DNA of 54,133 nucleotides from Desulfopila aestuarii DSM 18488 (lineage in GTDB: Bacteria; Desulfobacterota; Desulfobulbia; Desulfobulbales; Desulfocapsaceae): contig CAMBBS010000030.1 in NCBI GenBank assembly GCA_945863875.1, positions 1 through 54,133 on the forward strand, given 5' to 3'. The notes below the pieces were generated by a model. It saw only the letters and a program-made list of their open reading frames with translations, was not told the origin of the DNA and did no database searches. The position numbers were made by a program, and so were the translations under genes. This document shows, piece by piece, positions 8,310 through 18,117 of this stretch. Every line of letters begins with the position of its first letter. Position 1 is the first letter of the stretch.

Positions 8310-9398
8310 ATGGCCAACATCACCCTCAAAGATATTGCTCACTCCTATACGGGAGCTTCGAACAATCCTGACGATTACGCCCTGAAAAAACTCAATCTGA
8401 CCTGGCGTGACGGCGGTGCCTACGCCCTGCTTGGCCCGTCTGGCTGCGGCAAGACCACGCTGTTAAATATCATTTCCGGCCTGCTGACTCCGACCAAGGG
8501 GCAGGTGCTGTTCAATAATGATGATGTCACCAGGCTGCCCACCGAGCGGCGCAATATCGCCCAGATCTTCCAGTTTCCGGTCATCTATGACACCATGACG
8601 GTGTTTGAAAACCTGGCCTTTCCCCTGAAAAACAGAGGGCGCAGCAAAACAGAGATTGAGCCGCGGGTCATCGAGCTGGCCAAGATGCTTGGCCTGGAAA
8701 AAGATCTTTTCACCAAGGCCCAGCACCTGACCGCCGATGCGAAGCAGAAAATCTCTCTTGGCCGGGGCTTGATCCGGCAGAGCGTCAATGCCATTTTATT
8801 TGACGAACCGCTCACCGTCATCGACCCGCAGCTGAAATGGGAGCTGCGCTCCCAACTTAAATATCTCCATAAGCAGTTCGGCTTCACCATGATCTACGTC
8901 ACCCATGACCAGACCGAGGCCTTGACCTTTGCCGACGAAGTTATCGTCATGTTCGAGGGTGAAATTGTCCAGGTCGGCACGCCGGAAGCCTTGTTTGAAC
9001 GCCCGGAACACACCTTTGTCGGCTATTTCATCGGCTCGCCGGGGATGAACATCGTCCCCTGCCGGCTGCAGGGCCGCAGCATGCTGATCGAAGATCATGA
9101 AATCACCCTCGACCAAACGTATAAAGAGCAGCCTGACTCAGCAAAGATCGAAGTGGGCATCCGCCCCGAATACCTGCGCCTGGCGCCAGCCGAGGAGAAG
9201 GGGCTGCCGGTGAAGATCATCAAGGTCGACGATATCGGCCGTCACAAGATCGCTCGTGTCGCGGTAAATGACCATACCTTCCACGTGGTCATGCCGGAGA
9301 TTTCCGGCATGACCGGAGATACAGCCTCCCTGGTCTTTGATACCGCCCATACCAATATCTATGTCAACGACCACCTCATCACAGGAGAGCAGTCATGA
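8310..9398 (+). CDS. glpT: glycerol ABC importer, ATP-binding subunit 2
   Basis: A second 362-residue MalK-like ATPase. Walker A GPSGCGKTT (42-50) and the H-loop YVTHDQTEAL (His199) are canonical, and Walker B reads ILFDEP (162-167). The signature is degenerate, LTADAKQKISLGRGL, instead of LSGGQQQR. In a GlpS-GlpT dimer this leaves one full ATP site (GlpT Walker/H-loop with GlpS signature) and one degenerate site. The start has AAGGAGAATGTA just upstream. It overlaps the permease gene by 4 nt. This GlpT is the ABC subunit, not the E. coli antiporter of the same name. Confidence 0.85.
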   Translation: MANITLKDIAHSYTGASNNPDDYALKKLNLTWRDGGAYALLGPSGCGKTTLLNIISGLLTPTKGQVLFNNDDVTRLPTERRNIAQIFQFPVIYDTMTVFENLAFPLKNRGRSKTEIEPRVIELAKMLGLEKDLFTKAQHLTADAKQKISLGRGLIRQSVNAILFDEPLTVIDPQLKWELRSQLKYLHKQFGFTMIYVTHDQTEALTFADEVIVMFEGEIVQVGTPEALFERPEHTFVGYFIGSPGMNIVPCRLQGRSMLIEDHEITLDQTYKEQPDSAKIEVGIRPEYLRLAPAEEKGLPVKIIKVDDIGRHKIARVAVNDHTFHVVMPEISGMTGDTASLVFDTAHTNIYVNDHLITGEQS

Positions 9399-10279
9399 TC
9401 GCCAAACAAACGAATCAGAAAGCATGGTTCATGGTCCTGCCCGTTTTTCTGGTGGTCGCCTTCAGTGCCGTCATTCCGCTTATGACCGTGGTCAACTACT
9501 CCTTCCAGGATACCTTCGGCAGTAACCAGTTTTTCTGGGTGGGCATGACCTGGTTCAGAGATCTCATTCATTCGGAACGTTTCCATGACGCTTTTCTCCG
9601 ACAGATCATGTTTTCGAGCATCATCCTGGCCATTGAGATTCCATTGGGAATCGCCATCGCCCTGACCATGCCGAAAAAAGGCTGGGGAGTCCCCGTCTGT
9701 CTCATCTCCATGGCCCTGCCCCTGCTCATTCCCTGGAATGTCGTCGGCACCATCTGGCAGATCTTCGGCCGGGTGGACATCGGCCTGCTCGGACACACCC
9801 TGGCCTCTCTCGGCTTTGACTATAACTATACCCAGGATCCGGTTGCGGCCTGGCTCACCATCATTATCATGGATGTCTGGCACTGGACGAGCCTGGTCGT
9901 CCTGCTTGCCTACGCCGGTCTCTGCTCGATCCCGGATGCCTATTATCAAGCCGCCAAGATCGACGGCGCCTCGCGCCTGGCGGTGTTTCGCTATATTCAG
10001 CTGCCGAAGATGCAGCGGGTGCTGCTCATTGCCATTCTGCTCCGTTTTATGGACAGTTTCATGATCTACACCGAACCCTTTGTCATCACCGGCGGCGGCC
10101 CGGGCAACTCGACGACCTTTATGTCCATCGACCTGGTGAAGATGGCCATCGGGCAGTTCGACCTCGGTCCCGCGGCGGCCATGTCTCTTATCTATTTTCT
10201 GGTTATTCTCCTGCTCAGCTACGTCTTTTACACGGTGATGAGCAATATAGGCGAAGAAAGTTCAAACGGAGGTGCCTGA
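9395..10279 (+). CDS. glpP: glycerol ABC importer, permease 1
   Basis: A 294-residue inner-membrane permease of the MalF/UgpA group with six predicted membrane segments; the first is at about residues 12-34. The cytoplasmic EAA loop reads YYQAAKIDGASRLAVFRYIQ, the contact site for the ATPases. It overlaps glpT by 4 nt, and the next permease follows at once, so translation is likely coupled. It forms the transmembrane pore together with the next gene. Confidence 0.87.
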   Translation: MIAKQTNQKAWFMVLPVFLVVAFSAVIPLMTVVNYSFQDTFGSNQFFWVGMTWFRDLIHSERFHDAFLRQIMFSSIILAIEIPLGIAIALTMPKKGWGVPVCLISMALPLLIPWNVVGTIWQIFGRVDIGLLGHTLASLGFDYNYTQDPVAAWLTIIIMDVWHWTSLVVLLAYAGLCSIPDAYYQAAKIDGASRLAVFRYIQLPKMQRVLLIAILLRFMDSFMIYTEPFVITGGGPGNSTTFMSIDLVKMAIGQFDLGPAAAMSLIYFLVILLLSYVFYTVMSNIGEESSNGGA

Positions 10280-10280
10280 T

Positions 10281-11078
10281 ATGCGCTGGAAATGGCTTGT
10301 CCCCGCCATCTATATTTTTTTCCTGCTGTTGCCGATCTACTGGCTGGTCAACATGAGCCTGAAGACCAACGATGAGATCCTGTCCATCTTCAGTCTCTGG
10401 CCGCGCGACCTGACATTAGCCAACTACAAGGTCATCTTCACCGATGCCTCCTGGTATTCCGGCTATATTAATTCGATGATATACGTGTCGATCAACGTGG
10501 TCATCTCCGTCACCTTCGCCCTGCCCGCCGCCTACGCCTTCTCGCGCTATTCCTTTGTCGGCGACAAACACCTGTTCTTTTGGCTGCTGACCAACCGCAT
10601 GGCCCCCCCGGCCGTTTTTGCCCTGCCGTTCTTTCAGCTCTATTCGTCAATTGGTCTCTTCGACACCCATATCGCCGTGGCCATCGCCCACTGTCTCTTT
10701 AACCTGCCGCTGGCGGTGTGGATCCTTGAAGGTTTTATGTCCGGCATCCCCAAGGAGATAGACGAAACAGCCTTTGTCGACGGCTACTCCTGGCCGCGGT
10801 TCTTTGTGAAAATCTTCATCCCGAACATCGCTTCGGGCATCGGCGTCACCGCCTTTTTCTGTTTCATGTTCTCCTGGGTGGAACTGCTTTTGGCCAGGAC
10901 GCTCACGGCGGTACATGCCAAACCGATTTCCGCCATCATGACCCGTACCGTCTCCGCCTCGGGACTTGACTGGGGGGTGCTCGCCGCCGCCGGCGTGTTG
11001 ACTATTTTACCCGGCGCACTGGTTATCTGGTTTGTCCGTAACCATATCGCCAAGGGATTTGCCCTTGGACGTGTATAA
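10281..11078 (+). CDS. glpQ: glycerol ABC importer, permease 2
   Basis: A 265-residue permease of the MalG/UgpE group with six predicted membrane segments. The EAA loop is EIDETAFVDGYSWPRFFVKI. An in-frame GTG at 10272 would add three residues and overlap glpP, but GGAGGT 7 nt ahead of ATG 10281 favours the later start. It pairs with glpP. The name follows the rhizobial operon; it is not the periplasmic phosphodiesterase also called GlpQ. Confidence 0.86.
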   Translation: MRWKWLVPAIYIFFLLLPIYWLVNMSLKTNDEILSIFSLWPRDLTLANYKVIFTDASWYSGYINSMIYVSINVVISVTFALPAAYAFSRYSFVGDKHLFFWLLTNRMAPPAVFALPFFQLYSSIGLFDTHIAVAIAHCLFNLPLAVWILEGFMSGIPKEIDETAFVDGYSWPRFFVKIFIPNIASGIGVTAFFCFMFSWVELLLARTLTAVHAKPISAIMTRTVSASGLDWGVLAAAGVLTILPGALVIWFVRNHIAKGFALGRV

Positions 11079-11092
11079 AGGAGAGAGAGATT

Positions 11093-11377
11093 ATGAACCT
11101 AAGCTGGATGGCCTGGACAAAACCCACCGCCACTTTTTTTATCTTAATTTTCTGCATGCTTGTCGCCATGACCATCTGGGAGATGAAAAGCCCGGGCGGC
11201 GCCCCGCGTGTCGGCATCCTTCGGTTTGAGACGACACGGGGCGACCGCCTCTTTGTCTCTCTTCTCGGAGCAGCCTATATTCATATTCTCTGGCTGGCTC
11301 TGTTTCCCGGCTTGGCTCTCTGGTGGGCCTTTGCCATTGCCTGTGTGTATGCATTCTGCGTGTTCAAATGGGTGTAG
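11093..11377 (+). CDS. glpU: DUF2160 small membrane protein of the glycerol importer
   Basis: A 94-residue protein with two or three membrane segments (about 11-30, 57-77 and 78-92) and a conserved middle loop RVGILRFETTRGDRLFVSL. It matches the DUF2160 family that sits between the permease and binding-protein genes in glycerol ABC operons. Its function in the complex is unknown. It starts 14 nt after glpQ, with GGAGAGAGA ahead of the ATG. Confidence 0.8.
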   Translation: MNLSWMAWTKPTATFFILIFCMLVAMTIWEMKSPGGAPRVGILRFETTRGDRLFVSLLGAAYIHILWLALFPGLALWWAFAIACVYAFCVFKWV

Positions 11378-11470
11378 TAGGGGTGTAGTGTGTTGTTCGT
11401 ACCGTTGTTTCGTTCTGTCATTCGCCATCGGGGTGGCAGGAAAATCGCAAAACAATAGAGGAGATTATCG

Positions 11471-13192
11471 ATGATCAAAAAACTCGTAACAGCAACAGCT
11501 CTGGCAGCCTTTTTAGCCGGTGCCACCGGCGTACAGGCCGGGGTGGAAGAGGCCAAGAAGTGGGTAGAGAGTGAATTTCAGCCCTCAACTCTTTCCCAGG
11601 CCGAGCAGATGAAAGAGATGGAATGGTTCATCAAGGCCGCCGAACCCTTTAAAGGGATGGACATCAAAGTGGTATCGGAGACAATTACCACCCACGAGTA
11701 TGAATCGAAGACGCTGGCCAAGGCCTTCACGGAAATCACCGGCATCAAACTCACCCATGACCTGATCGGCGAGGGTGATGTCATCGAAAAGCTGCAGACA
11801 CAGATGCAGTCGAACAAAAATATCTACGACGCCTACATCAACGACTCCGACCTCATCGGCACCCACTTCCGTTATCAGCAGGCCGTTCCGCTTACCGACT
11901 GGATGAATGATGAAGGAAAAGACGTGACCAATCCCGGCCTGGATGTCGAGGACTTCATCGGCATTTCCTTTACCACCGGCCCGGATGGAAAACTCTATCA
12001 GATCCCCGATCAGCAATTTGCCAATCTGTACTGGTTCCGCTATGACTGGTTTAAACGCCCTGACCTGAAGGCACAATTCAAAGAACTCTACGGTTATGAA
12101 CTCGGTGTACCGGTGAACTGGTCCGCCTATGAAGATATCGCTGAATTCTTCACGGAAAAGGTCAAGGAAATCGACGGTAAAAAAGTTTACGGCCATATGG
12201 ACTACGGTAAAAAAGATCCTTCACTCGGCTGGCGTTTTACCGACGCCTGGTTCTCCATGGCCGGTGGCGGTGATAAGGGCATTCCAAACGGTCTGCCGGT
12301 AGATGAGTGGGGAATCAGGGTTGAAGGTTGTCAGCCGGTCGGTTCTTCCGTCTCCCGCGGTGGTGCAACCAATGCTCCTGCCGCAGTCTACGCTCTCACC
12401 AAATATATTGACTGGTTGAAAAAATATGCCCCTCCCGAGGCTGCCGGCATGACCTTCTCCGAGGCCGGACCGGTACCTGCCCAGGGTGCGATTGCCCAGC
12501 AGATTTTCTGGTACACTGCCTTCACCGCCGATATGGCCAAACCGGGAACGCCTGTTGTCGACGAAAACGACAATCCCAAGTGGCGTATGGCTCCTTCCCC
12601 GCATGGCCCCTACTGGGAAGAAGGCATGAAACTCGGATATCAGGATGCCGGTTCCTGGACCCTGTTGAAGTCGACTCCCGTTGATCGTCGCAAGGCAGCC
12701 TGGCTGTATGCTCAGTTCGTTATTTCCAAGACCGTCAGTCTGAAGAAAACCCACGTTGGTCTCACCCCGATCCGCGAGAGCGATATCTGGGATGCCTCTT
12801 TCACCGAGCGTGCCCCGAAGCTCGGCGGTCTGGTGGAATTCTACCGCAGCCCGGCCCGGGTTCAGTGGACCCCGACCGGTACCAACGTACCGGATTACCC
12901 GAAACTTGCCCAGCTCTGGTGGCAGAACATCGCCGATGCGGTAACCGGCGACAAGACTCCCCAGCAGGCACTGGATTCACTGGCCGAGCAGCAGGATAAA
13001 GTTCTCGAGCGTCTTGAGCGTGCCGGCATTCAGGGCGAATGCGGCCCGAAATTGAATAAAGAACAGGATCCTGCTTTCTGGCTCAACCTGCCCGGATCCC
13101 CCAAGCCCAAAGTTGCTAATGAAAAACCCCAGGGCATGACCGTCGACTACGACGAACTGGTGAAAAGCTGGGCGGCATCCGCCAAAAAATAA
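11471..13192 (+). CDS. glpV: glycerol ABC importer, periplasmic binding protein
   Basis: A 573-residue extracellular solute-binding protein. A signal peptide ends near residue 24 (FLAGATGVQAG). The mature part has the type 1 binding-protein hinge pattern, with EITGIKLTHDLIGEGDVIEKL and later DLIGTHFRYQQAVPLTDWM. It is longer than usual sugar-binding proteins, as expected for the GlpV/long MalE-like glycerol group. AGAGGAGATTATCG precedes the start. It is the last importer gene before a hairpin and glpK. High expression relative to the permeases would fit the intergenic hairpin. Confidence 0.85.
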   Translation: MIKKLVTATALAAFLAGATGVQAGVEEAKKWVESEFQPSTLSQAEQMKEMEWFIKAAEPFKGMDIKVVSETITTHEYESKTLAKAFTEITGIKLTHDLIGEGDVIEKLQTQMQSNKNIYDAYINDSDLIGTHFRYQQAVPLTDWMNDEGKDVTNPGLDVEDFIGISFTTGPDGKLYQIPDQQFANLYWFRYDWFKRPDLKAQFKELYGYELGVPVNWSAYEDIAEFFTEKVKEIDGKKVYGHMDYGKKDPSLGWRFTDAWFSMAGGGDKGIPNGLPVDEWGIRVEGCQPVGSSVSRGGATNAPAAVYALTKYIDWLKKYAPPEAAGMTFSEAGPVPAQGAIAQQIFWYTAFTADMAKPGTPVVDENDNPKWRMAPSPHGPYWEEGMKLGYQDAGSWTLLKSTPVDRRKAAWLYAQFVISKTVSLKKTHVGLTPIRESDIWDASFTERAPKLGGLVEFYRSPARVQWTPTGTNVPDYPKLAQLWWQNIADAVTGDKTPQQALDSLAEQQDKVLERLERAGIQGECGPKLNKEQDPAFWLNLPGSPKPKVANEKPQGMTVDYDELVKSWAASAKK

Positions 13193-13247
13193 GCAGTAAA
13201 AAGTACCTCCCTCTGTGCAGTGCCGGCAGGGGGAACAAAAAGCATGC

Positions 13248-13282
13248 ACAACAGGTTGCCGGTTTGGCCGCCAACCTGTTGT
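13248..13282 (+). terminator. stem-loop between glpV and glpK
   Basis: ACAACAGGTTG (13248-13258) pairs perfectly with CAACCTGTTGT (13272-13282). A weaker CT-rich/AGGGGG hairpin lies just before it and an AATTCTTT/AAAGAATT repeat just after. T-rich sequence follows. It probably protects or attenuates the transcript after the abundant binding-protein message rather than ending it completely, because glpK follows on the same strand. Confidence 0.45.
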
Positions 13283-13395
13283 TTACCTTATCAATTCTTT
13301 TCTTTTTCAGGGAAAGAATTTCGCAAAGATTCGTAGATCCTTCAGGGGTGTACTGCAAGAAGTGCCGTTTGAGGGGTTAGAGAAGGAGATTCTCA

Positions 13396-14883
13396 ATGGC
13401 ATCGTACATCCTCGCAATCGATCAGGGGACCACCTCCAGCAGAGCGATTATCTTTAATGAGCAGCTCGAAATAGTAGCCGCCGCCCAACAGGAGTTCGAG
13501 CAGTTTTTCCCCCAATCGGGGTGGGTAGAACACGATCCCGAGGAGATCTGGAGTACGACACTGGCCACCTGCCGGAAAGCGTTGGAAAAATCGGACCTCC
13601 TGGCCACCGACATCGCCGCGATCGGCATCACCAACCAGCGGGAAACCACCATCCTCTGGGATAAAGACACCGGCATACCGATTCACAAGGCGATCGTCTG
13701 GCAGGATAGAAGAACGTCTGACTATTGCAGTCAATTGCACGAGCAAGGGCATGATCCGATGATCACCGCTAAAACCGGGCTGCTGCTCGACTCCTATTTT
13801 TCCGGCACCAAAATTAAATGGCTCCTCGATAATGTCCCCGGGGCCAGGGAAAAGGCGATCCACGGCCGGCTCCGCTTCGGCACCGTCGATAGTTTTTTGC
13901 TCTGGCGTCTCACCGGCGGCAAAGAGCATAGCACCGATGCCACCAACGCCTCGCGCACCATGTTGTATAATATCCATGACAACTGCTGGGATAAAGACAT
14001 CCTCGAACTGCTAACCATACCGGCTGCGCTTCTGCCAGAGGTGAAAGATTGCTCCGCCGACTTCGGCCTGACCGACCCGTCACTTCTTGGCGCAGCCATC
14101 CCCATCGGCGGCATCGCCGGCGATCAGCAGGCGGCTCTGGTCGGCCAGGCCTGTTTTCAGCCGGGCATGATCAAATCCACCTATGGCACCGGCTGCTTCG
14201 TCGTCCTGAACACCGGCGACCAGGCGGTCCAGTCGCACAACCGGCTATTGACCACCATCGGTTATCGTCTGAATGGGAAAAACACCTACGCCCTGGAAGG
14301 TTCAATCTTTGTCGCCGGGGCAGCGGTGCAATGGATGCGTGACGCCATGGGGCTGATCGAGGCCGCCTCGGAAACCGGCAAACTTGCCCGGAAGGCGGAC
14401 ATCAATCAGGATGTTTATCTGGTCCCGGCCTTTACCGGCCTGGGTGCGCCGCACTGGGACGGCGACGCCAGAGGAGCTATTTTCGGCATCACCCGGGCTA
14501 CCGGCCCCGCCGAACTGTCCAAGGCGGCACTGGAATCGGTCTGTTTTCAGACCCGCGACCTGCTCGAGGCCATGCGCGGCGACTGGCAGAGTATGGGCGA
14601 GACGGTTCTGCGCGTCGACGGCGGCATGGTTGCCTCCAACTACACCATGCAGTTTCTCGCCGATATCCTCGACGCCCCCGTCGATCGACCGGTTATCCTG
14701 GAAACCACCGCCCTTGGCGCCGCCTACCTGGCCGGACTGCAGAGAGGAATTTTCCCGCCACCGGAGCAATTCAGCAGTTCCTGGAAGCGGGAAAAACGTT
14801 TTACTCCGACCCTTGATGAAGAAATTCGTATCCGAAAATACAACGGCTGGAAGGACGCCGTACGACGCACCTTGACAAAATAA
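13396..14883 (+). CDS. glpK: glycerol kinase
   Basis: A 495-residue FGGY-family kinase that makes glycerol 3-phosphate from glycerol and ATP. The N-terminal phosphate loop [12 protein letters not shown] starts at residue 9. Other conserved blocks are [49 protein letters not shown] and, near the C-terminus, [19 protein letters not shown]. Length is standard. GAGAAGGAGATTCTC precedes the ATG. It feeds both glycerol-3-phosphate dehydrogenases encoded here. Confidence 0.95.
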   Translation: MASYILAIDQGTTSSRAIIFNEQLEIVAAAQQEFEQFFPQSGWVEHDPEEIWSTTLATCRKALEKSDLLATDIAAIGITNQRETTILWDKDTGIPIHKAIVWQDRRTSDYCSQLHEQGHDPMITAKTGLLLDSYFSGTKIKWLLDNVPGAREKAIHGRLRFGTVDSFLLWRLTGGKEHSTDATNASRTMLYNIHDNCWDKDILELLTIPAALLPEVKDCSADFGLTDPSLLGAAIPIGGIAGDQQAALVGQACFQPGMIKSTYGTGCFVVLNTGDQAVQSHNRLLTTIGYRLNGKNTYALEGSIFVAGAAVQWMRDAMGLIEAASETGKLARKADINQDVYLVPAFTGLGAPHWDGDARGAIFGITRATGPAELSKAALESVCFQTRDLLEAMRGDWQSMGETVLRVDGGMVASNYTMQFLADILDAPVDRPVILETTALGAAYLAGLQRGIFPPPEQFSSSWKREKRFTPTLDEEIRIRKYNGWKDAVRRTLTK

Positions 14884-15153
14884 TTTTTCATTACGCTGGG
14901 GCTCTTCTTTTTTGTTAGCAGGCTTAGCGTAGGATCAAATTTTTTATCAGTGTCTCATTGCCCACTGCACGCGAACCATGCTTCACTTTGGTATTTTTCA
15001 TGTTTCAGATGAACCTTTTTTAGATTTCACTTGAACTAACCTTCAAACAGGTATACAACAAAAGCATGCATATTCCCGCCGTGACCGCGAGGAATACACG
15101 GGAAAAGGTTTAGAAAAACCTCCAAAACTATTCCATGGCAAGGAAACAGTAAC
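14884..15153. other. intergenic region glpK-glpA
   Basis: About 270 bases with a weak TACGCT/AGCGTA repeat and a T run (near 14940) that could end the glpK transcript. I see no open frame or named RNA. A separate promoter for glpABC is plausible but I cannot point to a convincing one. Confidence 0.4.
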
Positions 15154-16761
15154 ATGACGCCAACTCTCATCGAAAGGACTTCAGGAGCAGGTGAACAAAC
15201 CCTTCTCACCGATGTGCTGATCATCGGCGGCGGGGTCACCGGTGCAGGCATCATGCGTGATCTTGCCCTGCGCGGCCTGCACACCCTGCTCATTGATAAA
15301 CACGATCTCTGCGCCGGTGCCTCCGGCGGCAACCATGGACTCCTCCATTCCGGCGCCCGGTATGTCTCCAATGATCTGCACTCGGCGATTGAATGCAGGA
15401 TAGAAAACGAACTTCTCAAGCGACTGGCGCCGCAATGTGTCGAAGACACCGGCGGCCTGTTCGTTGCCGTAGAGGGCGACGATCCGGCCTTTGCCGAAGC
15501 CTTCCCGGGTTTTTGCCAATCGGCCGGCATTTTCTGCGAAGAGATCAGTCCGGCGGAAGCCCGCAGGCTCGAGCCGCTGCTTTCAGAGGAGATTTTCAGA
15601 GCCTACCGGGTACCCGATGCCACCGTCGATCCGTTCCGCCTGGCCCTGGAAAACGTCGATCATGCACGAATGCTGACGGACAGCATCTATCTGCCCCATA
15701 CGGAAATTATCCGTTTTGAAATCGATGCCGGCGAAATACGCGCGGCAATCTGTCGGGATAACCGCACCCTGGCCGCCCTGCGCATCGTGGCGAAACAATA
15801 TGTCAACGCCGGGGGGGCCTGGGCGATGAACATCGCCAGACAGGCCGGCTGCACCGACGTCAACCTGCTCTATTCGAAAGGCACCCTGCTCATCAGCCAT
15901 GACCGGATGACCCACCATGTCATCAACCGGCTGCGGCCACCTGGTGACGGAGATATTCTTGTTCCTGGCGGGACGGTCTCGGTACTGGGAACCACCTCTG
16001 TACGGACCGACAACCTGGAAACCAATCGTCCGACCGTGGCCGAGATTGACACCAATGTTATCGAGGGTGCGGCAATGATCCCCGCCCTGGCCACCACCAG
16101 GTACATCAGGGCATTCTCCAGGGTACGGCCGCTTTTGCAGTCATCAGACAGCGGAGATGGCCGGGAGGCAACCCGTGGTTTTGCCCTTCTTGATCACACC
16201 TCCCAGGGGCTCATCAACTTCTGCACCATAACCGGTGGGAAACTGACGACTTTTCGCCTGATGGCCGAGAAGACCTCGAACCTTGTCGCGGAGCGGCTCG
16301 GCAACACCCAGGCGTGCACAACCGACAGCGTCCCCCTGCCGGGCAGCGCCGCCTGCAGATGGACCGAACCAGGAGCCGCGCCCCGCTACTGGTATAAGGC
16401 CAACAACCCCGACGATATGATTCTCTGTGAATGCGAAATGGTACCGCAATCGGCCATTGACGAGATCGTCAGATGCGCCCCGGGTGCGGAAGCGGACATG
16501 ACCCTCGAGGCCATTGCTCTCAGGTCCCGCGCCGGCAAAGGCCCGTGCCAGGGATCCTTCTGCGGCATCCGTATCGCCTCCTATCTCTACGACCGTGGCT
16601 ACTACCGCGATAAAACTGGCCTGGTGCATATGCGCGATTTTTTTAACGAAAGGTTCAAAGGCATGCGCACGGTCATCTGGGGCCAGCAGGCGGCACAGAT
16701 GGAACTGGCCGAAGCGCTGCACTGCGGCCTGCTTGGCCTTGATAATCTGGATAACGAATAA
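15154..16761 (+). CDS. glpA: anaerobic glycerol-3-phosphate dehydrogenase, catalytic subunit A
   Basis: A 535-residue FAD flavoprotein. The N-terminal motif GGGVTGAGIMRD begins at residue 25 and is followed by SGGNHGLLHSGARY and a central NAGGAWA. Unlike GlpD it has a C-terminal BFD-like [2Fe-2S] domain with C425, C427, C465 and C470. This is the GlpA subunit that oxidises glycerol 3-phosphate and hands electrons to GlpB and then GlpC. The three genes follow in the standard order A, B, C. In E. coli the complex is used under anaerobic conditions. Confidence 0.92.
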   Translation: MTPTLIERTSGAGEQTLLTDVLIIGGGVTGAGIMRDLALRGLHTLLIDKHDLCAGASGGNHGLLHSGARYVSNDLHSAIECRIENELLKRLAPQCVEDTGGLFVAVEGDDPAFAEAFPGFCQSAGIFCEEISPAEARRLEPLLSEEIFRAYRVPDATVDPFRLALENVDHARMLTDSIYLPHTEIIRFEIDAGEIRAAICRDNRTLAALRIVAKQYVNAGGAWAMNIARQAGCTDVNLLYSKGTLLISHDRMTHHVINRLRPPGDGDILVPGGTVSVLGTTSVRTDNLETNRPTVAEIDTNVIEGAAMIPALATTRYIRAFSRVRPLLQSSDSGDGREATRGFALLDHTSQGLINFCTITGGKLTTFRLMAEKTSNLVAERLGNTQACTTDSVPLPGSAACRWTEPGAAPRYWYKANNPDDMILCECEMVPQSAIDEIVRCAPGAEADMTLEAIALRSRAGKGPCQGSFCGIRIASYLYDRGYYRDKTGLVHMRDFFNERFKGMRTVIWGQQAAQMELAEALHCGLLGLDNLDNE

Positions 16762-16802
16762 CAACCCCTGCAGAATACAAAGACGGACGTGGAGAGAGAG
16801 AC

Positions 16803-18095
16803 ATGAGAGAGGAAACCCGCAAATTTGATACTGAACTTGCCGTCATCGGCTCCGGCATCGCCGGATGTGCCGCATCGATATTTGCCCTCAATCGCCAGAT
16901 CGACTGTGCCCAGGTCGGAAACACCGGGGCGGTGGCCTATACCACCGGCTATCTCGATCTGCTCGGCGCAATCGAGGAATCTTCGGCGGCCGTCGCCAAG
17001 CCCTGGGAGGGATTGGCGCAGTTAAAAAATCTGCATCCCGACCATCCTCTCAGCCGGATTCCCGTAACAGATATCAGAAAAGGCTTCGACCAGTTCGCCA
17101 CCTTTCTCGGCGAATGCGGCATCACCTACACCGCCCCTCGGGAAAGCAATATTACCGCCCTTACTCCCGCCGGCACCTTAAAAAAAACCCTCTGCGTCCC
17201 TGCCACCATGGCCGCCGGCCCAGAGGCCTTCGCCGACAAAACCCCTTGCGTGATTATCGATTTCAAGGGGCTGAAAGGCTTCAGTGCCCGCGAGGTGGTT
17301 GCCAATCTTCAGGACCAATGGCCAACCCTTTTGGCCGCACGTATCATCTTTCCGGATATGGACAAAGGAGAAATCTATCCGGAGGTCATGGCCCGTGCCC
17401 TGGAGGTACCAGCAACCCGGACAAGGCTTGCCGAGCTGCTGCGGGAGGCGGCCGGAGAGGTCAAGGTCATCGGTCTTCCGGCTGTTCTCGGCATGCACCG
17501 ACCGGATCATGTCCGAGCCGAACTCGAACAGCTCACCGGCCTGACGATCTTCGAGATTCCCACCATGCCGCCGTCGGTTCCCGGCATACGCCTGCGGGAG
17601 ATGTTCGAACAGGTTTTTCCCGAAAAAGGCATCACCCTTATCCCACAGCAAAAAGTCACCGCACTCAGTTTCGATACGGACGGCGCCCTGTTATGCCTGA
17701 GCGATAATTACGGCCCGATCACCATCCAGGCCAAGGCGGTCATCCTGGCCACCGGACGCTTTTTAAGCGGTGGACTGGAGGCACATATCACCGGCATCAG
17801 CGAATCTTTGCTCGATCTGCCCGTCAGCCAGCCGCCATCGCGCACAGACTGGTATCGTGACGGCTACACCGACCGGCGCGGTCATCCCATCCATAAAGCC
17901 GGCATCGACATCGATACGTCCTACCGGCCTCTTGGCAAAAACGGTAAGCCCTACAACGAGCACCTGTTCGCCGCCGGCATTATTCTCGCCCACCAGGACT
18001 GGATTCGCGGCCGAAGCGGTGCAGGTATAGCCATCGCCACCGCCTATAAAGCGGTGGAAGCCGCGGAAAAATTCTTACTCGCTCAACACGCATGA
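16803..18095 (+). CDS. glpB: anaerobic glycerol-3-phosphate dehydrogenase, subunit B
   Basis: A 430-residue flavoprotein with an N-terminal dinucleotide fold (LAVIGSGIAGCAASIFA, about residues 13-29) and a C-terminal FAD block with ILATGRFLSGGLEA and LFAAGIILAHQDWIRGRSGAG. These are typical of GlpB, which links GlpA to the membrane Fe-S subunit. GAGAGAGAC precedes the start. It lies 41 nt after glpA and 22 nt before the GlpC-like gene. Confidence 0.9.
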   Translation: MREETRKFDTELAVIGSGIAGCAASIFALNRQIDCAQVGNTGAVAYTTGYLDLLGAIEESSAAVAKPWEGLAQLKNLHPDHPLSRIPVTDIRKGFDQFATFLGECGITYTAPRESNITALTPAGTLKKTLCVPATMAAGPEAFADKTPCVIIDFKGLKGFSAREVVANLQDQWPTLLAARIIFPDMDKGEIYPEVMARALEVPATRTRLAELLREAAGEVKVIGLPAVLGMHRPDHVRAELEQLTGLTIFEIPTMPPSVPGIRLREMFEQVFPEKGITLIPQQKVTALSFDTDGALLCLSDNYGPITIQAKAVILATGRFLSGGLEAHITGISESLLDLPVSQPPSRTDWYRDGYTDRRGHPIHKAGIDIDTSYRPLGKNGKPYNEHLFAAGIILAHQDWIRGRSGAGIAIATAYKAVEAAEKFLLAQHA

Positions 18096-18117
18096 GCGAC
18101 AGGAAGAAGGAACAGCC

